Assembly (NCBI GenBank): GCA_964526565.1
Contig: CAZGMC010000125.1
Coordinates: 1 to 8,581, forward strand
Direction: 5' to 3'
DNA: 8,581 bases
Origin: CAZGMC01 sp964526565
GTDB taxonomy: Bacteria; Pseudomonadota; Alphaproteobacteria; DSM-16000; Inquilinaceae
Both the position numbers and the translations under genes were made by a program. The notes below the pieces were generated by a model that saw only the letters and a program-made list of their open reading frames with translations, made no database searches and was not told the DNA's origin. Shown here piece after piece: positions 1-6,797 of this stretch. Each line of letters opens with the position of its first letter. Within the stretch, counting starts at the first letter, position 1.

Positions 1-126
1 CTGCCTTGGGACCAGCCGGTGCCGTCGTCCGGTCATAAGGAAGGGCCGTTGGTATAAAGCGCTGATTGACGGCGGCTTTCGCCAACTGCTACCCAGGACG
101 CTCCGCATTTGCCGGAGGTCGCCGTC

Positions 127-930
127 ATGCAGCTCTCGTTCTATCAGGTCGATGCGTTCGCCGCGGCCCTCTTCACCGGCAACCCGGCCGGCGTCTGCCC
201 GCTCGCCGAGTGGCTGCCGGACGACACCATGCAGGCCATCGCTGCCGAGAACAACCTGTCGGAGACGGCCTTCTTCGTGCCCGGCGGCGACAGTGCCGAT
301 TTCACCCTGCGCTGGTTCACGCCGGCGGTCGAGGTCGACCTGTGCGGCCACGCCACCCTGGCCTCGGCGTTCGTGATCATGACGCTGCTGGAGCCGGACC
401 GGGCGGCCGTGCGGTTCGCCACCCGCGTGTCCGGCGTGCTGAGCGTCCGCCGCGACACCGAGTGGTGGGTGATGGACTTCCCGCGCTGGCCGGCCACCGC
501 CATGGCCATGCCGCCGGCCGGCCTGAGCGAGGCGCTGGGCCGCCGGCCGCCGCAGGTGTACGACGGACCGGACTGGATGGCGGTGTACGACAACGAGGCA
601 GACGTACGGGCGCTGCGGCCCGACTTCGCCGCCCTGGCCCGCCTGCCCAAGCGCGGCATCATCGCCACCGCGGCCAGCACGGCGTCGGGCCCCGGCGTCG
701 ATTTCATCTCGCGCTTCTTTGCTCCTGGCGCCGGCATCAACGAGGACCCGGTGACCGGCTCGGCGCACTGCATGCTGGCGCCGTACTGGGCCGAGCGGCT
801 CGGCCGGCCGGAGCTGCTGGCCCGCCAGATCTCGCCCCGCGGCGGCGAGGTGCGCTGCGCGGTGCGCGGCGAGCGGGTCGAGCTGGCCGGGCGGGCGGCG
901 CTGTACCTGGAAGGCCGCCTCCATGTCTGA
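127..930 (+). CDS. PhzF family phenazine-biosynthesis-like isomerase/epimerase
   Basis: The product is a 267-residue cytosolic protein, a normal length for the PhzF/diaminopimelate-epimerase-fold family, which catalyses proton-shift isomerisations on small molecules. Family signatures are seen in order: the N-terminal QVDAF...GNPAGV segment (residues 7-23), NLSETAF (43-49) with the glutamate (Glu46) that acts as acid/base in PhzF, the DLCGHATLA segment (71-79), and in the second half NEDPVTGSAHC (205-215), the conserved second-domain loop. I chose the ATG at 127 because GGAGG lies at 114-118, eight bases upstream, and because family members begin within a few residues of the first beta strand; a TTG at 109 is in frame but would precede the ribosome site. 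A TATAAA at 53-58 could be a -10 element but has only a weak -35 partner. The 3' end overlaps the following acetyltransferase gene, so the two are probably one transcription unit. The substrate cannot be read from the sequence, and no phenazine genes are nearby. Confidence 0.93.
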   Translation: MQLSFYQVDAFAAALFTGNPAGVCPLAEWLPDDTMQAIAAENNLSETAFFVPGGDSADFTLRWFTPAVEVDLCGHATLASAFVIMTLLEPDRAAVRFATRVSGVLSVRRDTEWWVMDFPRWPATAMAMPPAGLSEALGRRPPQVYDGPDWMAVYDNEADVRALRPDFAALARLPKRGIIATAASTASGPGVDFISRFFAPGAGINEDPVTGSAHCMLAPYWAERLGRPELLARQISPRGGEVRCAVRGERVELAGRAALYLEGRLHV

Positions 931-1417
931 GCCGGTCATCGGGCCGGCGGCCGGGGCGGCGGACTTCTCGGCAGTGCGGAGCATGCTGCTGGACTACGCG
1001 CGCGAGTTCGGCGGCTCGCCGTGCTTCGAGGGCATCGACATCGAGGCGGAGACCCTGCCCGGCGCCTATGGCCCGCCGCATGGGCGGCTGCTGGTGGCCA
1101 GGACCGGCGACGAGATCGTCGGCTGCGTCGCCATGCGGCCGCTGGGCGACGGCGTCTGTGAGATGAAGCGCCTGTACGTGCGTCCCGGCCACCGCGGTGG
1201 TGGCCTGGGGCAGCGGCTGATCGAGGCGGCGCTGGCGGCCGCACGCGACCTGGGCTGCCGCGTCATGCGCCTGGACACGCTGGAGCACATGACGGCGGCA
1301 CGGGCGCTCTATCGCCGGCTCGGCTTCGCGGTCATTCCGGCCTATTACCCCAACCCGGCCAAGGGCGTGGTCTTCTTCGAGGCCCGCCTGGGCGAGGTCG
1401 GCGAGGCGGCGGCGTGA
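923..1417 (+). CDS. GNAT family N-acetyltransferase
   Basis: This 164-residue protein has the layout of a single-domain GCN5-related acetyltransferase, which moves an acetyl group from acetyl-CoA to an amine. The acetyl-CoA pyrophosphate-binding motif A is clear: strand MKRLYVRP (81-88) followed by RGGGLG (91-96), matching R/Q-x-x-G-x-G/A, and the helix QRLIEAAL. Motif B follows at about 114-136, with the strand VMRLDTL, the helix ARALYRRLGF and a tyrosine (Tyr130) at the place of the usual catalytic or structural Tyr. The C-terminal YYPNPAKGVVFFEARL resembles GNATs annotated near small-molecule metabolism genes. The ATG at 923 lies inside the end of the PhzF-like gene, an 8-base overlap suggesting translational coupling. 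The stop codon overlaps a GTG start at 1414 that opens a truncated gene. The acceptor substrate is not predictable. Confidence 0.92.
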   Translation: MSEPVIGPAAGAADFSAVRSMLLDYAREFGGSPCFEGIDIEAETLPGAYGPPHGRLLVARTGDEIVGCVAMRPLGDGVCEMKRLYVRPGHRGGGLGQRLIEAALAAARDLGCRVMRLDTLEHMTAARALYRRLGFAVIPAYYPNPAKGVVFFEARLGEVGEAAA

Positions 1418-1498
1418 GCGCGCTCCATTTCGAGGACTGCGCGGTCGGGCGTCGGTTCGCGACCCTGGGCGTGACGCCGGTCGCGCCCGGTCCCGCTG
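1414..1498 (+). pseudogene. Truncated 5' end of a MaoC-like hydratase gene
   Basis: A GTG at 1414 overlaps the GNAT stop codon (GTGA) and has GAGG at 1403-1406, seven bases upstream. It opens with residues SALHFEDCAVGRRFATLGVT, which match the typical start of MaoC/hotdog-fold acyl dehydratases (a pattern like LYFEDFxVGxRFxTxGxTVTEADI). After the GVT the similarity ends: the frame continues as low-complexity Pro/Gly/Arg sequence that is the antisense of the convergent NTPase gene and stops at 1635. No hotdog domain or the catalytic Asp/His motif follows. I therefore read this as the first 20-25 codons of a third gene in the PhzF-GNAT unit, cut off by deletion, insertion or rearrangement at about 1475-1498. 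The assignment rests on about 18 residues, so a chance resemblance is possible. Confidence 0.45.
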
Positions 1499-2821
1499 TC
1501 AGGCCCGGCGGCCGGGGTAGAGCAGGTCGGTCAGGGTGTCGTCGTCCAGATCCTGGAAGCCGGGGCGATGAGCGAACAGCTCGCGCAGGCCCGTGTGGGC
1601 GTCGAGCAGGCGCGCCGCGCCGGGGCCGACGCTGAAGCCGGTGTTCAGGGCATCGGCCTCAAGCACGCGCAGCAGCGGCGGGTCGGCCAGCACCTCCGCA
1701 TGGACCGGCGTGAATCGCACCCGCAGCACGGCGATGACGGCCAGCCGGCGCAGCGTGTCTGCGGGCGGGTCGCCGCCGCCGGCCCACAGCCGGCCGCTCA
1801 GGTGCAGCAGGGTCAGCGTCCGCTTGACGCCGCGCGGCGTCGGCAGGGTGGACCGCGCCACCAGGTCGGTGCAGTGCTCGCGGATGTCGTCGCGCCCGTG
1901 CGCCGCGCACCAGTGCGTGACGAAGCCGGCCATCTGCTCCGGCGTCAGCGGCGGCAGGGTGAACGGCACCTGGATGATCCTGTCGATGGCGTGCAGCGCA
2001 TCGGCCGCCGCCGTCCCGCTGGCGCCGCCGCCAGCAGGCTGCTGGCGCGTGCGCACCGCCTCGGCGATCGACCGGCGGTCCAGGGCAATCACGGCCACGC
2101 AGCCGGGCACGTCGAGGAACAGCTTGAGCGCTTCGAGCCCGGCCAGCGCCGCCTTGGGCGGACAGCGGTCGAGGTCGTCGACGAACAGCACCAGGCGCCC
2201 CCAGCGGGCCGCGGCGAAGCCGGCGACCAGCTCGTGCAGGGCGGCGCGGAACCGCTCGACCGCCTCGACGTGCGCCGCGTCGGCCTGCCGCATCTCACGC
2301 GCCAGGGCGCGGCCGTCGTCGGCGCCGGACTGCTCCTCGGCGGCCCTGGCAAAGGCCGCGCGCCGGCTGACGGCGGCACTGACGCCCGCCACGGCGCGGT
2401 CCAGCAGCCGCGGCGCCAGGGCCGCCCAGTCGAGCGTGTGGCCCGGCCGTTCGACCTCGGCGAGGCGCCGATAGAGGCGTTCTGCCAGGGCTTCCAGGCG
2501 GCGGCGGCCGTCCGCGTCGTCGGCCGGCAGCGCCGCCTGGACCCGCGCGACCACGGCGCCGCACAGGCCGCGCCACAGCGCCGCCACATCGCCAGCGTGG
2601 CGCCGCGCCTCGAACCACACGCCGAGGCCGCTGTCGGCCAGGTCGGCCTGCAGCAGCCGCATGGCCGAGGTCCGGCCGCTGCCCCAGCCGCCCTCGATGC
2701 CGACGACAATGGGCGTGTCGAGCCGGTCGTTGCGCAGCAGCGCGGCAAGCACGCCCACTGCCCGGCCGCGGCCGAGCGTGTCGTCCTCGGGCCGGAGAAT
2801 CGGGTTGTCGCCCAGCGTCAT
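1499..2821 (-). CDS. KAP family P-loop NTPase, soluble type, with Arg in the Walker A lysine position
   Basis: The 440-residue product matches the KAP (Kidins220/ARMS-PifA) NTPase pattern. It has an N-terminal DNPILRPEDDTLGR lead-in, a Walker A region GIEGGWGSGRTS (41-52), VWFEARRH (68-75) where KAP proteins usually have F-N-x-W-R, a helical stretch (80-205), Walker B LVLFVDDLDRC (210-220) with Asp215/Asp216, followed by a run like KLFLDVPGCVAVIALDR, and a C-terminal helical part with TPRGVKRTLTLLHL typical of the family. The usual GKS/T lysine is Arg50 (CGG codon, complement of 2672-2674). Many KAP proteins carry membrane segments between Walker A and B; I see none here, so it is probably soluble. 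The ATG at 2821 is chosen because the family similarity begins there; the open frame continues upstream to 3232 but only as antisense-frame sequence of the kinase gene. The ribosome site is weak (GGCGGA). The gene lies 127 bases downstream of the kinase on the same strand and ends against the truncated MaoC-like fragment. Its role is unknown; KAP relatives include the phage-exclusion protein PifA. Confidence 0.88.
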   Translation of the reverse strand: MTLGDNPILRPEDDTLGRGRAVGVLAALLRNDRLDTPIVVGIEGGWGSGRTSAMRLLQADLADSGLGVWFEARRHAGDVAALWRGLCGAVVARVQAALPADDADGRRRLEALAERLYRRLAEVERPGHTLDWAALAPRLLDRAVAGVSAAVSRRAAFARAAEEQSGADDGRALAREMRQADAAHVEAVERFRAALHELVAGFAAARWGRLVLFVDDLDRCPPKAALAGLEALKLFLDVPGCVAVIALDRRSIAEAVRTRQQPAGGGASGTAAADALHAIDRIIQVPFTLPPLTPEQMAGFVTHWCAAHGRDDIREHCTDLVARSTLPTPRGVKRTLTLLHLSGRLWAGGGDPPADTLRRLAVIAVLRVRFTPVHAEVLADPPLLRVLEADALNTGFSVGPGAARLLDAHTGLRELFAHRPGFQDLDDDTLTDLLYPGRRA

Positions 2822-2948
2822 GGCCGGGATCCGCCGTTGCCCTGTTTCGGATACGCAAACGTACCCTCGGGTTCGCCGCCGACACAAGCGCCTCGGCGCA
2901 TGGCTCGGGCGCGGGATGTTGCACTGGCGCCTGCGGCGGACCGCCGGT

Positions 2949-5264
2949 TCAGCCGCCGACGGCGCTGTGACGAGGCGTTCGTGCCTGGGTCGCATCCGTG
3001 TAGGCGGACAGGGGATGGGCCGGCAGGATGCAGGTGACAGTCGTGCCGCGCCCGGGGTCAGAGTCGAGCTCGACCCGGCCGCCGTGCATCTCGATGAAGC
3101 TCTTGACCAGCGCCAGGCCCAGGCCGACACCGCTCTGGCGCAGATGGGGATGGCCGCGCTCGAAGCGGCCGAACACGCGCTCCTGGTCCGCCTCGGGAAT
3201 GCCGATGCCGGTGTCGCGGACGAACAGGCCAACCTCGCCGTCGCAACGCCAGGCCGACAGCGTGATCCGCCCGCCCGGTGGCGTGAACTTCACGGCATTG
3301 CTGACCAGGTTGTACAGCGCCTGCTTGAGGCGGCGCTCGTCGGCCTCGATGGTGCCGGTGTCGGCCGAGCCGTCGATGGTGATCTGCAGGTCCTGCTTGG
3401 CCGCCCAGTCCTGCGTCAGGTCGTGGACACCGCGCAGCAGATCGGCGACGTTGACCTGCTTGAGCTCGAGCGCCATGTAGCCGGCCTCGATCGTGGCGAT
3501 GTCCAGGATGTCGTTGATCAGCGACAGCAATCTCCGCGAGGCATCGACAATGCTGGAGGTGTATTCGCGCTGACGGTCGTTGAGCGGGCCGAAGTACTGC
3601 TTGTCGAGGATTTCGGCGAAACCCATGATGGCATTGAGCGGCGTGCGCAACTGATAGGATACATTGGCGATGAACTCCGACTTCAGCCGGTCCGCCGTCT
3701 CCAGAGCCTGGTTGCTGGCCCGCAACGCCTGCTCCACCTTGGCGCTGTCGGTCACGTCCAGATAGCTGTTCAGCACGGCGCCGTCCGGCAGGGGCACGGT
3801 GCTGTATTCCAGGATCGATCCGTCGGCGCGGACCATGCGGCCGGTGGCCGGCTGGCGGTCCAGCGCCCAGGCCATCATGGCCTCGCGTTCCTTGGCCCAG
3901 TCTTCGAACTCGAAATAGCGCCGCGTGCGATCGAGGACCTCGGAAATGTGCGGCTGGCCCTCCAGATCGTCCGGCTTGAGGCCCCAGATGCTGGTGAAGG
4001 CCGGGTTGCTGAGCCGCAGCCGGCCGTCGCTGCCGTAGACGGCGATGCCTTCGGCCAGGTTGTCCAGGCTCTCCTTCTGCACCGCCATGAGCGTGTTGTA
4101 GTTGCATTCCAGGGTCAGGGCCGAGGTCACGTCCTCCAGCACGAACATCAGCCCGCCGAACGGATGCGGCGTGACCAGCAGGCGCAGCGTCGTGCCGTCC
4201 GGCAGGTGCAGCAGGTCGTCGCGCGGCTCGGTCAGCGACGTGAACAGACCCATCTGACTGCGCTTGAACGGCCGGAAGTCGGCATATTCGGGCAGTCGCC
4301 GGCGTTCGCGCAGGTCTTCCAGGATCTCGCCCAGGGTGGGCTGGCCCTCCAGCCACTTTTCGTCGAATCCCCACAACGAGACATAGGCCTGGTTGAAGAA
4401 TTTCAGCCGTTTGTCGGGGCCGAAAATGGCGATCGCCGACTGCAGGTTCTCCAGCACCTCGGCGTGTGCGGCGAGGTGGCGGGCAAGCTCGGCCTCGGCC
4501 TGCTCGACGGCGGTCCGGTCGAGGGCATAGCCGAGAATGCCACCGTCGGGACCGGGCAGCGGATGCTCGGCTATCGTCATCAGCCGCCTTTCGCCGGCGA
4601 CGACGACATGGTGGCTGTCCGACTGCGGCCGACCCTCGGCCTGGGCGCGGCGGGCCAGGGCCCGCCCCTGCCCGGCGATCACGCCGCCCGCAAACTCTTT
4701 CTGCGTCGCCACGGCGTCAGCCGCCGGCAGCCCCACCGCATCGCCGCAGGCGCGGTTCACCCAGGCCAGGCTGAGGTCGTCGCGGCGCAGCCACATCGGC
4801 AGCGGCAGCAGGTCGAGCGCCGCCGTCAGTTGGGCGAGCCGCACCTCGTCCTCGGCCAGTGCGGCATCGCGCGCCGCGATCACCGCCTCGCGTTCGGCCA
4901 CGACGGCCGCCGATTCGGCCGCGGCATCGGCCCGGGCGGCCGCGGCGGATCTGGCGGCTTCGCCGAGCGCGTTCTGCAGGCGGCTCACTTCGGCAGCCAG
5001 AGACTCGGCACGGCCGGCGGCCCGCACCCCCCGGCGGTACAGGGCGATGCAGCCCCCAACCGCCGCCGCCGCCAGTATCACCGCGGCGGTCAGAGCGACG
5101 ACAAGCGAGCCGCCGCCGGCATCGGCCGCGGACTCCGGCGATTGCGCCAGGGCCGGCGCAACGCGGACCAGGACAGCGAAGGCAGTGGCGGTGGCAGTGG
5201 CCAGGATCACGGGCAGCGACGCCAGGGCAACGGAGCGCGAACGGTATCCGCCCGGACCGAACAT
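2949..5264 (-). CDS. divL: DivL-like PAS-domain sensor kinase with Tyr replacing the phospho-acceptor His
   Basis: The 771-residue product closely matches the 769-residue size of Caulobacter DivL. Layout: hydrophobic segments at about 11-38 and 53-76 (membrane anchor, the first possibly a signal segment), an Ala/Glu-rich coiled coil (about 82-145), three PAS-like domains (about 145-250, 265-380, 395-508), a HisKA dimerisation helix pair (525-600) and a HATPase domain (640-750). The HATPase motifs are all present: N box LYNLVSNAVKF, G1 DTGIGIP, F-box region and G2 GVGLGLALVKS. In the H box the expected histidine is Tyr537 (NVSYQLRTPL; TAT codon, complement of 3654-3656), followed by Gln538 where HisKA proteins usually have Glu. 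This substitution is the hallmark of DivL, which in Caulobacter acts as a pseudo-histidine-kinase that modulates CckA and thereby CtrA in cell-cycle control and binds DivK. Location beside ahcY fits what I recall of alphaproteobacterial genomes. The start at 5264 lacks a clear Shine-Dalgarno but sits just before the first hydrophobic segment. Orthology to divL, rather than another Tyr-bearing kinase, is an inference. Confidence 0.88.
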   Translation of the reverse strand: MFGPGGYRSRSVALASLPVILATATATAFAVLVRVAPALAQSPESAADAGGGSLVVALTAAVILAAAAVGGCIALYRRGVRAAGRAESLAAEVSRLQNALGEAARSAAAARADAAAESAAVVAEREAVIAARDAALAEDEVRLAQLTAALDLLPLPMWLRRDDLSLAWVNRACGDAVGLPAADAVATQKEFAGGVIAGQGRALARRAQAEGRPQSDSHHVVVAGERRLMTIAEHPLPGPDGGILGYALDRTAVEQAEAELARHLAAHAEVLENLQSAIAIFGPDKRLKFFNQAYVSLWGFDEKWLEGQPTLGEILEDLRERRRLPEYADFRPFKRSQMGLFTSLTEPRDDLLHLPDGTTLRLLVTPHPFGGLMFVLEDVTSALTLECNYNTLMAVQKESLDNLAEGIAVYGSDGRLRLSNPAFTSIWGLKPDDLEGQPHISEVLDRTRRYFEFEDWAKEREAMMAWALDRQPATGRMVRADGSILEYSTVPLPDGAVLNSYLDVTDSAKVEQALRASNQALETADRLKSEFIANVSYQLRTPLNAIMGFAEILDKQYFGPLNDRQREYTSSIVDASRRLLSLINDILDIATIEAGYMALELKQVNVADLLRGVHDLTQDWAAKQDLQITIDGSADTGTIEADERRLKQALYNLVSNAVKFTPPGGRITLSAWRCDGEVGLFVRDTGIGIPEADQERVFGRFERGHPHLRQSGVGLGLALVKSFIEMHGGRVELDSDPGRGTTVTCILPAHPLSAYTDATQARTPRHSAVGG

Positions 5265-5265
5265 C

Positions 5266-5279
5266 GAGCGGCGCCGCTC
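5266..5279. repeat. Perfect 14-bp palindrome just upstream of the kinase start
   Basis: GAGCGGCGCCGCTC is its own reverse complement and ends one base before the ATG of the DivL-like gene, where a ribosome-binding site would be expected. It could be a regulator site or an RNA element that hides the start, but in DNA this rich in GC a chance palindrome is possible. Confidence 0.35.
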
Positions 5280-5310
5280 AATCTACGCGACAAGGCGGAA
5301 ACGAAACAAG
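5280..5310 (-). promoter_or_regulatory. Possible promoter for the DivL-like kinase gene
   Basis: On the - strand, TTGTTT (T-rich tail of the ahcY terminator) is followed after 18 bases by TAGATT (complement of 5280-5285), a weak sigma70-like pair (3/6 and 4/6 matches). It would start transcription only a few bases before the kinase ATG. The preceding terminator makes some separate promoter likely, but this exact choice is uncertain. Confidence 0.2.
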
Positions 5311-5350
5311 CCGGCTGCGTCACGAAACGCAGCCGGCTCTCTGTTTCGTT
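5300..5350 (-). terminator. Rho-independent terminator after ahcY
   Basis: A perfect 12-bp inverted repeat (5309-5320 with 5327-5338, arm AGCCGGCTGCGT, 6-base loop) is enclosed by a second 9-bp pairing (5300-5308 with 5342-5350, arm AACGAAACA) with only a 3-base bulge. Read on the - strand, the GC-rich inner stem is followed by the T-rich run TTGTTTCGTTT, as expected for intrinsic termination of ahcY, whose stop codon is 39 bases before the outer stem. It separates ahcY from the kinase gene. Confidence 0.85.
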
Positions 5351-5388
5351 GCGCTTTTGGTAGCGCTCCGGTAGCGTCCAGCCGCCGC

Positions 5389-6693
5389 TCAGTAGCGATA
5401 ATGGTCGGACTTGAACGGTCCGTCCGCCGCCACGCCGATATAGGCCGCCTGCTTCGGCGTCAGCTCGCTGAGCCGGGCATTGAGCTTGCCGAGGTGGAGG
5501 CGGGCGACCTGCTCATCGAGGTGCTTGGGCAGGACGTATACCTTGTTCTCGTACCTGTCGGGGTTGGTCCACAGCTCGATCTGCGCCAGGCACTGGTTGG
5601 TGAACGAGGCGCTCATGACGAAGCTGGGGTGGCCGGTGGCGCAACCCAGATTGACCAGCCGGCCCTTGGCGAGCACGATGATGCGCTTGCCGTCAGGGAA
5701 CACGACCTCGTCGACCTGCGGCTTGACCTCTTCCCAGACGTAGTTGCGCAGGGCGTCGATCTGGATCTCGGCGTCGAAGTGGCCGATGTTGCAGACGATC
5801 GCCCGGTCCTTCATCTGCCGCATGTGGTCGAGCGTGATGACGTCGACGTTGCCGGTGGCGGTGACGAAGATATCGCCCCGCGGCGCGGCCTCGTCCATGG
5901 TCACCACCTCGTAGCCTTCCATGGCGGCCTGCAAGGCGCAGATCGGATCGACTTCCGTGACCACCACGCGGGCGCCGCCGTTGCGCAGGCTGGCTGCCGA
6001 GCCCTTGCCCACGTCGCCGTAGCCGCAGATGACCGCGACCTTGCCGGCCAGCATCACGTCGGTGGCGCGGCGGATGCCGTCGACCAGGCTCTCGCGGCAG
6101 CCATAGAGGTTGTCGAACTTCGACTTGGTCACGCTGTCGTTGACGTTGAACGCCGGCGCGCCCAGCGTACCCTTCTTCTCCATATCATAGAGGCGGTGGA
6201 CGCCGGTGGTGGTCTCTTCCGACAGGCCGCGCACGTCCTTGAGCAGGTGCGGGTACTTGTCGTGCATGATCTGGGTCAGGTCGCCGCCGTCGTCGAGCAG
6301 CATGTTGGGCCGCCAGCCGTCCGGTCCTTCGATGGTCCGGTCGACACACCACCAGTACTCCTCCTCGGTCTCGCCCTTCCAGGCGAACACCGGGATGCCG
6401 GCGGCGGCGACGGCGGCAGCCGCATGGTCCTGGGTGGAGAAGATGTTGCACGAGCTCCAGCGGACCTCGGCACCGAGCTCGATCAGCGTCTCGATCAGCA
6501 CGGCGGTCTGGATGGTCATGTGCAGGCAGCCGGCGATGCGCGCGCCCTTGAGCGGCTTGCCGGGTCCGTACTGTTCGCGCACGGCCATCAGGCCGGGCAT
6601 CTCCGTCTCGGCGATGGCGATCTCTTTCCGGCCCCAGCCGGCAAGCTCGAGGTCCTTGACCTTGTAGTCGACCAGCGTGGCGGCGTCGGGCAT
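5389..6693 (-). CDS. ahcY: Adenosylhomocysteinase (S-adenosyl-L-homocysteine hydrolase)
   Basis: This cytosolic, NAD-dependent enzyme reversibly splits S-adenosylhomocysteine to adenosine and homocysteine, removing the product inhibitor of methyltransferases and feeding the methionine cycle. The 434-residue protein carries the whole family signature: LHMT (57-60, His58), LDDGGD (133-138, Asp134/Asp135), SEETTTGVHRLY (158-169, Glu159/Glu160), VTKSKFDNLYGCRESL (188-203, with Lys190, Asp194, Asn195, Cys199), the NAD loop GYGDVGKG (224-231), and the C-terminal DHYRY that completes the neighbouring subunit's cofactor site. Length and the uninterrupted LDDGGDLTQ...SEETTTG segment place it in the shorter class lacking the roughly 40-residue insert of many bacterial enzymes. 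I chose the ATG at 6693 because GAGGAG (complement of 6701-6706) precedes it by 7 bases; an in-frame TTG at 6708 would bypass this site. A strong terminator follows, and an upstream palindrome may be its operator. It is therefore probably a single-gene transcript. Confidence 0.99.
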   Translation of the reverse strand: MPDAATLVDYKVKDLELAGWGRKEIAIAETEMPGLMAVREQYGPGKPLKGARIAGCLHMTIQTAVLIETLIELGAEVRWSSCNIFSTQDHAAAAVAAAGIPVFAWKGETEEEYWWCVDRTIEGPDGWRPNMLLDDGGDLTQIMHDKYPHLLKDVRGLSEETTTGVHRLYDMEKKGTLGAPAFNVNDSVTKSKFDNLYGCRESLVDGIRRATDVMLAGKVAVICGYGDVGKGSAASLRNGGARVVVTEVDPICALQAAMEGYEVVTMDEAAPRGDIFVTATGNVDVITLDHMRQMKDRAIVCNIGHFDAEIQIDALRNYVWEEVKPQVDEVVFPDGKRIIVLAKGRLVNLGCATGHPSFVMSASFTNQCLAQIELWTNPDRYENKVYVLPKHLDEQVARLHLGKLNARLSELTPKQAAYIGVAADGPFKSDHYRY

Positions 6694-6730
6694 CGGTAGA
6701 CTCCTCAAAGCACAATGGTGCGGGCATGAA

Positions 6731-6754
6731 GCGGCGTGCCGGCGCGCACGCCGC
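6731..6754 (-). promoter_or_regulatory. Stem-loop in the ahcY leader
   Basis: A perfect 9-bp inverted repeat (6731-6739 with 6746-6754, arm GCGGCGTGC, loop CGGCGC) lies 25 bases upstream of the GAGGAG ribosome site of ahcY, inside its probable 5' leader. No run of T follows, so it is not a terminator, and the conserved core of the known SAH riboswitch (a GAGGAGCGCUGC-like stretch) is not present. It may affect leader stability or be incidental. Confidence 0.35.
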
Positions 6755-6797
6755 CCGGTTGGCCAGTGAAATAGCAGCCGCCACGATGGCTGGCAAG

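Noticed and set aside
1087..1097. GCTGGTGG, the E. coli Chi octamer
   Set aside because: Alphaproteobacteria generally use AddAB with other recombination signals, and one copy within a coding region in GC-rich DNA is uninformative.
66..1166. A 366-codon open frame on the + strand across PhzF and GNAT genes
   Set aside because: It is an out-of-frame reading of both genes, whose motifs are clear in their own frames.
2855..2870. Short inverted repeat TACG-CAAA-CGTA upstream of the NTPase gene
   Set aside because: Only four base pairs with no extension or supporting promoter elements; expected by chance.
2822..3232. N-terminal extension of the KAP NTPase frame up to 3232
   Set aside because: The extra 137 codons are mostly antisense-free overlap with the kinase gene in another frame and show no family similarity; the KAP lead-in begins at the ATG at 2821.
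1499..5264. The kinase plus NTPase as a two-gene phage defence system
   Set aside because: The kinase fits the housekeeping cell-cycle protein DivL, and no effector nuclease, toxin or mobile-element marker is present, so a defence role is not supported beyond the general KAP family link.
2661..5363. A 900-codon open frame on the + strand
   Set aside because: It is antisense to the DivL-like kinase gene, lacks any recognisable domain and has the Arg/Ala/Gly/Gln-rich make-up of a GC-rich shadow frame.
4537..6699. A 720-codon open frame on the + strand
   Set aside because: It is the complement of ahcY and part of the kinase gene; ahcY is certain from motifs across its whole length.
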